Part shown: piece after piece, positions 8,253 through 17,108 of the stretch
Layout: the number at the start of each line of letters is the position of its first letter
How positions within the stretch are numbered: the stretch's first letter is position 1
From: Methanomassiliicoccales archaeon
GTDB lineage: Archaea; Thermoplasmatota; Thermoplasmata; Methanomassiliicoccales; UBA472
NCBI GenBank assembly: GCA_036504055.1
Contig: DASXVU010000047.1
Coordinates: 1-64,000, forward strand
Reading direction: 5' to 3'
DNA length: 64,000 nt
Notes under the pieces: model-generated
The model's database searches: none
The model's input: only the letters and a program-made list of their open reading frames with translations
What the model was told of the DNA's origin: nothing
Made by a program: the position numbers and the translations under genes

Positions 8253-9050
8253 CTAGCTCTCCCCACTGACCAGATCGGCATGTTCGATGATCTGGTCCAC
8301 CATCAACCTGAAGAAGTAGCTGATTACGGTGCCGCTGCAGATGATCGCCCGGTATCCATCACCCTCTCTCGTCAATATCATCGAATCTGCGTGATCGCTG
8401 ACCACCGACAGCTCAAGATTGTACTTTCCATCCTTGGTGGTGAATCCCCTTTCGCTCATCTCCCCGCCCGTCGGGGCCTTGCCCTTGTCCCAGAACTCGT
8501 TCAACTTCATGATCTTGGCATTACCCAGCGATCCCACGAAGCTCTCCGGGTGATGCGAGATCACCACGGTCACCGACTTGGTCTTTGACGCCTCGGCGAT
8601 GCATTTTGCATAACGGACGATGTGCTTGTTGTTGGCGCAGACCACATCGACATGGTCCTTGGCTGACTCGATCATCTCGCACACCTTGTGGTTGATCGCC
8701 CAGTCCCCCTTCAGGGTCCAGATCGGATTGTCACGCTTCTCCGCCTTCCGGCCGATCTCGTTAAGATACCTTGTCGCCTCATCGCTGGCGAACTTGATCT
8801 CCTCCATCAGATGGTTCGATGCCTTGGTCGGCTCGTTCGCCCGGTAATAGAGCGGCGTCGAGTTCCCCACCTCGACCAGCCCCTTCTCGGCCAATCGCTG
8901 CATGACGTCATAGGCCCGCGAGCGCGGAACCCCGCTCTCATCGCTGATCTCCTTGATCGTGCCTTCTCCCAGAGCCACGGCCGCAATGTACGCCTTGGCC
9001 TCGTACTCGTTCAGACCGAGCCGGAGAAGATGGTCGACGACGTCTGTCAT
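8253..9050 (-). CDS. TrmB-family transcriptional regulator
   Basis: 265 residues. Residues 8-70 are a TrmB-type winged helix (LGLNEYEAKAYIAAVALGEG, then ISDESGVPRSRAYDVMQRL). Residues 110-255 form a TrmB effector domain with phospholipase-D-like fold, including WTLKG and the VDVVCANNKHIVRYAK segment. TrmB regulators sense sugars or other ligands and bind palindromes. The gene is divergent from the MMPL transporter, and a perfect 9-1-9 palindrome overlaps its start codon, so autoregulation and control of the transporter are likely. Ends in TAG. Confidence 0.9.
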   Translation of the reverse strand: MTDVVDHLLRLGLNEYEAKAYIAAVALGEGTIKEISDESGVPRSRAYDVMQRLAEKGLVEVGNSTPLYYRANEPTKASNHLMEEIKFASDEATRYLNEIGRKAEKRDNPIWTLKGDWAINHKVCEMIESAKDHVDVVCANNKHIVRYAKCIAEASKTKSVTVVISHHPESFVGSLGNAKIMKLNEFWDKGKAPTGGEMSERGFTTKDGKYNLELSVVSDHADSMILTREGDGYRAIICSGTVISYFFRLMVDQIIEHADLVSGES

Positions 9051-9068
9051 GTCACTACTGTAGTGACA
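9050..9068. promoter_or_regulatory. Perfect palindromic operator for the TrmB regulator/MMPL transporter pair
   Basis: TGTCACTAC-T-GTAGTGACA is a perfect 9-bp inverted repeat with a single central base. Its left end touches the regulator's start codon (9048-9050). On its right, CTATAAAT near 9075-9082 is a good TATA box for the transporter gene beginning at 9136. Bound protein would block both promoters. Confidence 0.75.
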
Positions 9069-9135
9069 AAATGGCTATAAATGTTGTCTTCATGCCCAGT
9101 GAGACCTCCAACGTTTCATAGGAGCATGACATAGA

Positions 9136-12063
9136 ATGATATTCGATAAGCTAGCAAACGTCGTTACCAGGCGTTACAAATTGATCATCGCGATCTGGAT
9201 CGTGGCGCTCCTGGTCGCCATACCTGCGATGTTGAACGTCAGCAATGCGGTCTCATACAATACCGACATGACGGCAGGTCAGGACAATGAGTCCCTCCGG
9301 GTCGCTCAGATCGTCGAAAAGGACTTTCAGAACTCGGTAGCGAACAGCACCTTGATCATCGTGCTGCAGTCGAACAACATGACCGATGCCCAATCCAGGG
9401 ACTTCGTCCTGGAACTGCAGAAAAGGCTGGAGACATCACCGAACATCCTGTATCTAGAGGGCACCTCGTCCATCTACACCTATTCTGAAACGGTGCTCCA
9501 GACATACATCACCCAGCTTGGGGCACAGATGAGGCCGGTCGAATCACAGATCAATCAGAGCGCGTTCATGATCTGGGGCATCCCAGCACTGCACGCTTCC
9601 AACTGGGCCGCCACTGGATCCGATTCAGAAGCGTACAACATCACCATCGCGCAACTGCGGGTCATGCTGAGCAACTACGATGCCAACATCTCGGCCATGG
9701 CGCTCGGCTATTATGGGATGTTCGCGGCGACCTGGAACAGCACCGCCTCAGATTCGTCCCTGGCGAACCCGATGGTCCGGGCCACGTTCTGCGTGAACAA
9801 CACGGCGCCGATGTTCATCAAGGAACTGCCGGTCGAGGCTGCCCAGAAGAAGATCATGTTCGGCGTGGTGTCCAAGATCGACCTGACCACCTTCTCCAAC
9901 CCGACCGTCATCCGTGCCTTTACGCTGAACGCGATTGGCACTGCGGCCGGCATCACCGACATGGCCTTCCTGCAGCAAGTGTATGACCTGGGCCCCATCT
10001 ATGACCCGCAAAAGGTCGCGGAAAAGGCGAGCTCGATCGTCAGCAACGGAACGCTGGCCACCTATCCGGTAGCCATGCCTCAGAAGCTCCTGACCAGTTT
10101 TGTCTCTCCCAGCAACCAGACCATGCTGGTGATGATGAGCTTCAGCAAGGCGGATAACTATACCGACGAGAAGGGCAACAAGCCCATATTGGAGGATGTG
10201 GACAAGGTAAGGGGCATCATCAGCGACCTTAAGTCCAGTTCCGGTTCCAAGATAACGACCTACGTCACCGGCACCGGAGCTATCTCCCAGGACATGTCGA
10301 TCAGCTCCAAAAACGACATGGCGCTGATCGAGCCGATCACCATCATAATAATCATCGTGCTCATGGGTTATCTGTTCCGTACGGTCCTGGGGCAGTTCCT
10401 GCCTTTGGGTGCCGTGGGAGTGGCCATCGGTCTGAGCCAGGCACTGATCTATGTGCTCGGCACGACGCTATTGGACATCAACTACATGATCTCCACGATA
10501 TTGTTCGCCATACTGATGGGCGTGGGGACGGACTATTCGATATTCATCATCACCCGTTATCGTGAAGAACGCATCAAGGGGGCCACCCGGGAACAGGCAG
10601 TGCACACCTCGGTCGTCTGGGCCGGAGAGTCCATCGTCACCAGCGCGGCAACGGTCGTCATCGCCCTGCTGGCCATGGCCACCGCGAACTTCTCGTTCGT
10701 CCAATCCATGGGCATCGTCCTTTGCGGGGCCATCGTCATCGCCCTGTTGATCGCGCTGACCCTTGTCCCCTCGATACTGATGCTCGTCGGCAACCGGATA
10801 TTCTGGCCGACGACCGGCGAACGGTGGAAGAGGTTCGCGACCAACCTGATGGAGAGGAAGAAGGCGGGAAACCATGGGTATTTCCACCGGGCGGCGACAT
10901 TCTCGGTGCGCCATGCCAAGGTCATCGTGATCGCTGCGGTGCTGGTCACGCTCCCCACCACCTACCTGTTCATCACGGCGGACACCAGCTTCGATTTCAT
11001 CGGGGCCATGGGGGATTCCGAGAGCATCAACGGAATGAAGGCGATGAGCAATGATTTCGGCGCCGGCAGCATCCAGCCTACCCAGGTCGTGATCTCCGGA
11101 ACCACTGTCATCTATGACGGCACCAATTTCAACCTGACCTATCTGGATGCGGTGGACAATATCACCGCGAGCATAGCCAGCGAATCGATGGTGCAAAAGG
11201 TGACCAGTATAACCCGGCCCTATGGCGACAAGATCGACTATTATCACCTGTCGGCGTTGCCCGAGGAAGAGCGCGCCCAGATCGTATCGGGCATGCTGCA
11301 AGGCCTGGGCAAGGACAATTCCAGCGTGATGCTGACGATCGTCCTCAAGGAGCAGCCGCAGAGCGCTGATTCGGTCGGGTTCATACCGACATTGAGGAAT
11401 GACATAAACAACGCCAAATTATCCCAGGTGGCCCTGTCGAGCTCGACCATCCAGGTCGGCGGTTCGACGGCCTCTCTCTATGATATGAGCCAGAGCACTT
11501 CGAAGGAGTTCACGAACATCGAGATCATGGTGGTCGTGGGAATATTCATAGTGCTCATGGTCGTGCTGGGATCGCTGCTGCTGCCGGCCTTTGCGGTCAT
11601 ATCGATCGCGATGAGCATTACCTGGTCTTTCACACTGACCTCGTTCCTGTTCGGATCGGTATTGGACAAGCCAGTACTTTGGCTCGTCCCCCTGATCCTC
11701 TTCGTCCTGCTGATGGGCATCGGGATGGACTATAACGTGTTCATCCTGACCCGTATCAGGGAAGAGATCCACAAGGGAAAGGACACCGAGCAGGCCGTGG
11801 TGGACGCGGTGGACTGGACCGGCGGCATAATCACCGCCCTGGCCCTGATCATGGCCGGCGCGTTCGGTGCCATGATGATCTCCAGCAACTCGATGCTTCA
11901 GGAGTTCGGGTTCGCGTTGACCGTGGCTGTGCTGCTCGATGCGATGGTGGTCAGGACGTATATCGTCCCGGCAGCCCTGACCCTGATGGGCAAGAAGGCC
12001 TGGTGGGCACCGGGGTGGCTGCAACGCGAAGGGCGGAAGGAGAAGGCGGCAAAGAAACAGTGA
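9136..12063 (+). CDS. RND superfamily MMPL-type transporter
   Basis: 975 residues, the usual size for an archaeal MMPL/hydrophobe exporter. It has two internal repeats. Each repeat has one transmembrane helix, a large extracytoplasmic domain (about 40-395 and 620-795, both rich in N-glycosylation-like N-x-S/T sites) and a five-helix bundle. The repeated signature is GVGTDYSIFIITRYREE near 463 and GIGMDYNVFILTRIREE near 861, whose Asp-Tyr sits in the proton-relay helix. These pumps use the proton or sodium gradient to move lipids, drugs or hydrophobic molecules. Control by the divergent TrmB regulator is indicated by the palindrome between them. Confidence 0.9.
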   Translation: MIFDKLANVVTRRYKLIIAIWIVALLVAIPAMLNVSNAVSYNTDMTAGQDNESLRVAQIVEKDFQNSVANSTLIIVLQSNNMTDAQSRDFVLELQKRLETSPNILYLEGTSSIYTYSETVLQTYITQLGAQMRPVESQINQSAFMIWGIPALHASNWAATGSDSEAYNITIAQLRVMLSNYDANISAMALGYYGMFAATWNSTASDSSLANPMVRATFCVNNTAPMFIKELPVEAAQKKIMFGVVSKIDLTTFSNPTVIRAFTLNAIGTAAGITDMAFLQQVYDLGPIYDPQKVAEKASSIVSNGTLATYPVAMPQKLLTSFVSPSNQTMLVMMSFSKADNYTDEKGNKPILEDVDKVRGIISDLKSSSGSKITTYVTGTGAISQDMSISSKNDMALIEPITIIIIIVLMGYLFRTVLGQFLPLGAVGVAIGLSQALIYVLGTTLLDINYMISTILFAILMGVGTDYSIFIITRYREERIKGATREQAVHTSVVWAGESIVTSAATVVIALLAMATANFSFVQSMGIVLCGAIVIALLIALTLVPSILMLVGNRIFWPTTGERWKRFATNLMERKKAGNHGYFHRAATFSVRHAKVIVIAAVLVTLPTTYLFITADTSFDFIGAMGDSESINGMKAMSNDFGAGSIQPTQVVISGTTVIYDGTNFNLTYLDAVDNITASIASESMVQKVTSITRPYGDKIDYYHLSALPEEERAQIVSGMLQGLGKDNSSVMLTIVLKEQPQSADSVGFIPTLRNDINNAKLSQVALSSSTIQVGGSTASLYDMSQSTSKEFTNIEIMVVVGIFIVLMVVLGSLLLPAFAVISIAMSITWSFTLTSFLFGSVLDKPVLWLVPLILFVLLMGIGMDYNVFILTRIREEIHKGKDTEQAVVDAVDWTGGIITALALIMAGAFGAMMISSNSMLQEFGFALTVAVLLDAMVVRTYIVPAALTLMGKKAWWAPGWLQREGRKEKAAKKQ

Positions 12064-12188
12064 CCCCCGAAGCGATGCGCCCATTTTGGGCGCGGTCGAA
12101 GCTGAAACGTCTTCCAAACCCTTTCTCATTTCTCGTTCTGTGATCCAAAGCTCAACCTTGAATATCGATGACATGGTTCGAGGCACCC

Positions 12189-13049
12189 ATGTCGATCCGG
12201 TCCAGAGCGTTATTTGTCATGATGGCGGCAGCGCTCCTAGTAATCTCTTCGATCTCGATCGCATTGATCGATTCGAACTCAAAGTTGACCAAAGACAACT
12301 CCGCTTCAAACATGAAAATACAGATGAGCTCCATATTGGAGAAAGGGCAGACGGTGGTGGCAAAGGAGATCGAAAAGGTCAGGAACCAGACATATGACCT
12401 TGCGCTTCGCCTTGGGTCGGCCGGACTGAACGGCTCGATCGTCAGGGACGAGATCAACCGTACCCTTACAATGAATCCCTATGCTGTCGACATCCTCACG
12501 TTCAACAAGAAGGGTATCGTCCAGGCGATCGAACCGGAACGTTTCCGTTATCTGGAAGGAGTGGACCTGAGCGGAGGCAACAAGACCTCCGAGCTTTTGA
12601 AGTACAAAGTATCGACCATGAGCAACACCTTCTCCTCCCGAGGAATCACTCGCGGTTCCGGATATGCCTGTCCGGTATTCGGTGCCAATGGAACGTTCAT
12701 CGGGGCGGTGAGCATGTTGTACGACGTGGGGGCGCTTATGAATGCCACTCTGCCCTCCTTGACCGCGGGAACTGAGTTCACATGGTTCGCGATTCAGCTC
12801 GACGGGACGGAGATCTATGACACGGACGTGTCGCAGATCGGCATGAATACCCTCACGGATCCAAACTACGTTAACTTTACCCAGTTGGTTGCCCTGGGAT
12901 GGAGATCGGTGAACGAGACGAACGGCTATGGCACATACTCCTTCGTCACGGATCTGGGCACAAAGCAGGTCGTGAGCAAGGAATGCTTCTGGACCACGGT
13001 GGGGGCTGAGACCATCCAATGGAGGCTGTTCCTGGTCCATCCTATGTGA
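12189..13049 (+). CDS. Membrane-anchored Cache-type sensor domain protein, first of tandem pair
   Basis: 286 residues from MSIRSRALF; an upstream in-frame ATG at 12168 is less likely. One N-terminal membrane anchor (about 8-28) is followed by an extracytoplasmic domain with dCache-like features: a long helix (about 35-75), then VDILTFNKKGIVQAIEPERFRYLEG and, later, GANGTFIGAVSMLYDV, and a C-terminal CFWTTVGAETIQWRLFLVHPM. It has no cytoplasmic output domain. The next gene encodes a close paralogue. It may bind a small ligand and pass it to a separate partner, but no kinase or chemoreceptor adjoins it. Confidence 0.65.
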   Translation: MSIRSRALFVMMAAALLVISSISIALIDSNSKLTKDNSASNMKIQMSSILEKGQTVVAKEIEKVRNQTYDLALRLGSAGLNGSIVRDEINRTLTMNPYAVDILTFNKKGIVQAIEPERFRYLEGVDLSGGNKTSELLKYKVSTMSNTFSSRGITRGSGYACPVFGANGTFIGAVSMLYDVGALMNATLPSLTAGTEFTWFAIQLDGTEIYDTDVSQIGMNTLTDPNYVNFTQLVALGWRSVNETNGYGTYSFVTDLGTKQVVSKECFWTTVGAETIQWRLFLVHPM

Positions 13050-13126
13050 TCGATCCCGACCCAGATGAGTTCGAAGAATGATATCGGAAACATCAAGACT
13101 GTATACCCCCAGGTCATTGGCCGTGC

Positions 13127-13987
13127 ATGCTGAAGCGGGCAAATTGGCTCATCGCTGTTTTGATGGTGGCCCTCCTCATCTCGGTCACTGCGGTAGGAAC
13201 GTTGGTTTCCGACAACTCAGAGATAGACCGACAGGGTTCGGCAACTTCCACCCGTTTGCAGATGAACAGCGTCCTAAGCAAAGCCCACATGTCCGCTCAA
13301 GGGGAGATCGGCAGGCTCGACGGTCTGATGAAGAACACCAGCGCGAGCCTGGGACCTCTAGGCTTGAACGGTACATTGGTCCGGTCGGAGCTCATCCTCG
13401 CATTGGCATCTGATCCATACATCCTGGACATAATCACCTATGACAGGCATGGCGTGGTAGTGGCCGCTGAGCCGGCGAGCTATGATTACTTGGAAGGGAT
13501 GAACCTCAGCACCGCGGACAATGTCGCACAGATGCTGGGCACCAAGATGCCGGTGATGAGCAATGTCATACCGCCGATCGAGGGCCTTCCCGGAGCGGTG
13601 ATCGCGGCCCCGGTCTTCGACAGCGTGGGAATGTTCATCGGAGCGGTCAGCGCCCTGTTCTCCGTCTCGGCCATGATGAACAATACCCTCCCGCAACTAG
13701 CGACCGGGATGGACTTCACCTTCTGGTGCATCCAATTGGATGGCCAGGAGATATACGATACCGATCCGGCGCAGATAGGTATGAACCTCATCAACGGCTC
13801 CGACTATCAGGACTATCCGGGAGCACAAGCGATGGGCAGCAAAGTGGTCAACGAGACGTCCGGCTACATCACCTATTCCTACTTCGTCAGCCTGAGCACA
13901 CAAAAGATGGTTGAGAAAGAGTGCTTCTGGACGACCGTCGGAGCATATGGCATCGAATGGCGGTTGGCGATCGCTCACCACCTATAG
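13127..13987 (+). CDS. Membrane-anchored Cache-type sensor domain protein, second of tandem pair
   Basis: 286 residues. Organised as its neighbour: an N-terminal anchor (about 6-26), a helical stretch, then LDIITYDRHGVVVAAEPASYDYLEG, later DSVGMFIGAVSALFSVSAMMN, and the shared ending CFWTTVGAYGIEWRL. Gene duplication is evident from colinear conserved blocks along the whole length. It also lacks any output domain. Ends in TAG. Function unknown. Confidence 0.65.
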   Translation: MLKRANWLIAVLMVALLISVTAVGTLVSDNSEIDRQGSATSTRLQMNSVLSKAHMSAQGEIGRLDGLMKNTSASLGPLGLNGTLVRSELILALASDPYILDIITYDRHGVVVAAEPASYDYLEGMNLSTADNVAQMLGTKMPVMSNVIPPIEGLPGAVIAAPVFDSVGMFIGAVSALFSVSAMMNNTLPQLATGMDFTFWCIQLDGQEIYDTDPAQIGMNLINGSDYQDYPGAQAMGSKVVNETSGYITYSYFVSLSTQKMVEKECFWTTVGAYGIEWRLAIAHHL

Positions 13988-14256
13988 AGAATTGGATATC
14001 TACCTGGCAGAACGAATCGGCTCTGAATCAGGTTGGCAATCATACCAAGATATTGATGGAAGAAAAATATCGCGGCAATATTGCATCGTGTATCCTTTGA
14101 GTCATCCACTTGCATACGCGGGGTAGAGAATAGATTTCACTAGCAAGAAAAGCATCATTTGTGAATTAAATTTTCAATTCGTAAGTTAATTATGGGATTA
14201 TTCTTAGCAATAGAAAATATATACTCGCCAACAAAGTGTTTTCTTAGGGGAATAAT

Positions 14257-15090
14257 TTGGCTGACGTAAATGCAATGTTGGACAATCTAGTGCAAAGCAT
14301 ATTGGATGAAATACCATTGATCTTGGCCGCAATCGTCGTGCTGATCATCGGCTACATCATAGCCATATTGGTCGGCAATGCGGTAAATAAGATCGTGGAG
14401 AAGGTAGGGATCGAAAAGACCTTCGATCAGAGCGTGACCGGAAAGGCCTTCAGGGCTTCAGGCTTGGATCTGTCAGATTTCATAGGAGGAGTGGTCAAAG
14501 CGTTCATACTCATCCTAGCCATAATATTAGCGATCCAGATCCTCAATTTCGGGGGGACGATTGGCAACTACCTGACTACCATCGCCAATTACCTGCCGAG
14601 ACTGCTCGGTGGGATCTTGATCCTGATCTTTGGGGCGGTCTTCGTGGATTTCCTGGCAACGTTCATCGGAAAGGTGATCCGCCCGATGTTCCCAGCGACG
14701 AAGTCTGAGATCGCTGACATGCTCAAGAACCTGTTGTTCATAGGCCTGATCGCGTTCGTGATCCTACTTTCTCTTGACACGATGCTTCTCTCTGGGCAGA
14801 CCGTCTATCCGCTCATACTCGGATTCGTGATAATTGGCGCGGGCATCACCTTGACGGACGCCCTCATCAAATCCATCACCGACGATCATGCCGAATTCAA
14901 GGACGTCGCGGGATTTGCCAAGTTCGTGCTCTATGCGATATTCCTGGTAATCGGTGCAGGTGCGATCTTTGCCACGTTCTCCAATGTCACCACCATCGTG
15001 GCGAACATCTCATGGGCCTTCGCCATAGCGCTGGCGATAATGCTGATACCGGTGACGTATGCGATGATCAAGAAGATGTCGATGGCCTGA
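14257..15090 (+). CDS. TM-helix-repeat membrane protein related to small mechanosensitive channels
   Basis: 277 residues with repeated amphipathic transmembrane helices (LVQSILDEIPLILAAIVVLI, then NYLPRLLGGILILIFGAVF), as in the conserved TM-helix repeats found next to or within MscS-like channels. The MscS beta-domain is absent. The start is TTG at 14257-14259, supported by AGGGG 8 nt upstream and by the lack of a nearby ATG in frame. Upstream 270 bp are AT-rich with several TATA-like elements. An osmotic role is an inference from family context. Confidence 0.75.
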   Translation: MADVNAMLDNLVQSILDEIPLILAAIVVLIIGYIIAILVGNAVNKIVEKVGIEKTFDQSVTGKAFRASGLDLSDFIGGVVKAFILILAIILAIQILNFGGTIGNYLTTIANYLPRLLGGILILIFGAVFVDFLATFIGKVIRPMFPATKSEIADMLKNLLFIGLIAFVILLSLDTMLLSGQTVYPLILGFVIIGAGITLTDALIKSITDDHAEFKDVAGFAKFVLYAIFLVIGAGAIFATFSNVTTIVANISWAFAIALAIMLIPVTYAMIKKMSMA

Positions 15091-15453
15091 CCCAGACCAA
15101 TAAACCCTTTTCCTTTCTTTTTATGCCGAATTCGATTGCGTTCTCCATGGATCATTAGAACTGAATGCGAACTATTTCTTCCGCGTTCTTCCGAAGAAAT
15201 GAATTCATCGCATCCACTATCCATTTCCAAACAATTCCTGTTTCCGAAGGGGCGGACCATCGAGACTACACCGCATGGAGGAGCGAGGGCAATCTACGGC
15301 GAGGAAGCAGGATGCCTCCGGTCCTTTAGCGTAGGAGGGAATGAGGTCCAGGATAATGGAATGGTTAAGATCTGCATACAGTCGTACCAAAAACGGTGAA
15401 ATTGAAAGATATCCCCTTGTCCATCACCGTCATGATCCTAATGCCTGATACTT
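15091..15453. other. Intergenic region between convergent genes; T-rich termination tract
   Basis: No convincing gene. Immediately after the channel-like gene lies a pyrimidine-rich tract (CCCTTTTCCTTTCTTTTTA near 15104-15123) of the kind that ends archaeal transcripts. Confidence 0.5.
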
Positions 15454-16518
15454 TTATTTGTAGCGCAATATCCCACCGATCTTGACCGTTGAGGTAAACG
15501 TCTTGCCAAAATCCTCGTCCTCACCGATCATGAGCACATCCGTATCGTATTGGTCCGAGATATTTTTCAGGCCCTCGATCGTTTCGATATCCAGGGAATC
15601 GCTCAAGATCAGGGTCTGCATCTGCCCAACCTTCAGTCTTTTCAAGGTTTCGTCCATTCCGGACACCTGCAGACCGTCGCTTCCGGCCTCCGACCAGAAG
15701 CGGTCCAGTATTCTCTTCTCCTGAACATAATGGCAAGTGGTCAGTTGTCCTTCTGCCGCGGCCACGGCTTCCTTCAGGCCATTTTCGTTTGTGTGTTCAA
15801 CATCAAAGACCCCTGTCACCATCTTCCTGAGCTCATGATGAAGATAGTCCCCGGCCATGAAATCGTTCTTCGTCATCGCCGGTCCGCCAATGATCACTCC
15901 CCTGAGTCCTTTTCCCAGGAATGCCTCGGTGCATCTTTCAGAGGTCTTCTTGAAGTATTCATTGATAGCGTCATCCCTCAAACGTTCGAATCTCAGGCTG
16001 GACATGCCGCCGTGATGGTGCTTGTTCGACACCTGAGATTTGATTTCCTTGTAGACCCGGACATTCGATCCCTTGAGATAACCGATGGTCGCATCTGCCA
16101 GGTCCAATACCAGGATGCCATATGTCTCTTCGACAGCTATCATTTGGTAAAGTGGATCAAGGTAGAATCCCCGCTCGCATTTGTAGATGAAAGACAGTAC
16201 AGGATAGGGCGGTTCCAGCGCCTGGCGATGCAGCCTGCCATTGACCTCCCCGAACAAAAGAACGATTCCATTTCTTTTCGCAACCGGGTCCATGGTGCCC
16301 ATTTGATTCAGGATCGCGGAGACGGTGAGCCTTGTCGATCTAGCTATTTGGTCAGACGATTCATCGTGGCTCCGTTCATTGATACCTTGGAGCTATTCGA
16401 TGACCTCACCGATCGGCTTCCCTGGGGGAACATACAGGGAGATCAATACTGCGTGCGGTGCAATGATATTGCTGACATGGTCCAGTTGTTTCCGGAAAAG
16501 GCAAAGATTGAACTCCAT
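15454..16518 (-). CDS. aRF1-like release factor paralogue with in-frame UAG at codon 42
   Basis: Reading from the ATG at 16516-16518 gives MEFNLCLFRKQLDHV then SLYVPPGKPIGEVIE, which matches the start of aRF1 domain 1. Codon 42 is TAG (16393-16395). The same frame then continues without a stop to 15454 through all three aRF1 domains (about 353 residues in total). The region after 16302 alone, from an internal ATG, gives 282 residues lacking most of domain 1. Functional motifs are degenerate: the stop-codon-reading NIKS region is replaced by DQIARSTR, and the peptidyl-hydrolysis GGQ reads GGM in KHHHGGMSSLRFERLR. Domain 3 is shorter than usual, without the minidomain, but ends with the family's GGILRYK. 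It is therefore not a normal termination factor. UAG-decoding methanogens are known to carry a second, inactive aRF1 homologue; this resembles it. Pyrrolysine insertion, readthrough, internal start, or pseudogene are all possible. Confidence 0.75.
16393..16395 (-). other. In-frame TAG (UAG) codon within aRF1-like gene
   Basis: CTA on the plus strand is TAG at codon 42 of the aRF1-like frame. Homology to aRF1 domain 1 is continuous on both sides in one frame, so it is not explained by a frameshift or by joined unrelated genes. Confidence 0.8.
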
Positions 16519-17108
16519 GTCCTTGCAATCGAAACACCTTATTGAAATAGATAGCGATTTTCATACCCACACTAGAACAGATATGAAGTAGGTCGCCAGC
16601 GTCAGACACGGAGAAAATGAAAACAGTTATAGAAGAAGATACTCCAGACGTTCCAGCAGCTCCACACCAATAAGAGGACCCGGCACTGGAATTGGTCTGC
16701 CGGTCACCAAGAAGATCGTGGAACGCCATAGTAGACGGATTGGGCCGAGTCTGAGGAGGGAAATATCGACATTTACTTCACCGTTCCGAAGTAACAACGC
16801 ACACCGGATCATGTGATGTTGAGGGTTCGTTTTTCAAGGATTTGCCATCTCACTGTCATGTGGGGGGAAGGAAGCCGAATTAAATCTGGCTGGTGGTCTT
16901 CTTTTACAGTCCATATACTACCCCATCAAATAAGTCGGAATGACTAATCTATGTCTTCTTACAACCCACAAAGAGTCCTCAAGCCTGTAATTGAAAAGAA
17001 CGACCAATCTTGATTGTTCTAAATCTCAAGGAAAAAAGACAACAAAAGGTTTACCAATCCAGATCCTTGACTCCACTCTCAACTGGTGCAGGTCTATCTC
17101 CACTATGA
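16519..17108. other. Intergenic region, no gene seen
   Basis: About 590 bp upstream of the aRF1-like gene and downstream of ramA-1. Short frames on the minus strand lack start sites and protein-like composition. AT-rich stretches near 16545-16560 could serve as the promoter of the aRF1-like gene. Nothing else identified. Confidence 0.45.

Noticed and set aside
10468-11301. 277-residue antisense frame within the MMPL transporter
   Set aside because: It is a shadow frame rich in His, Gly and Arg, and the opposite strand encodes a clearly recognisable transporter.
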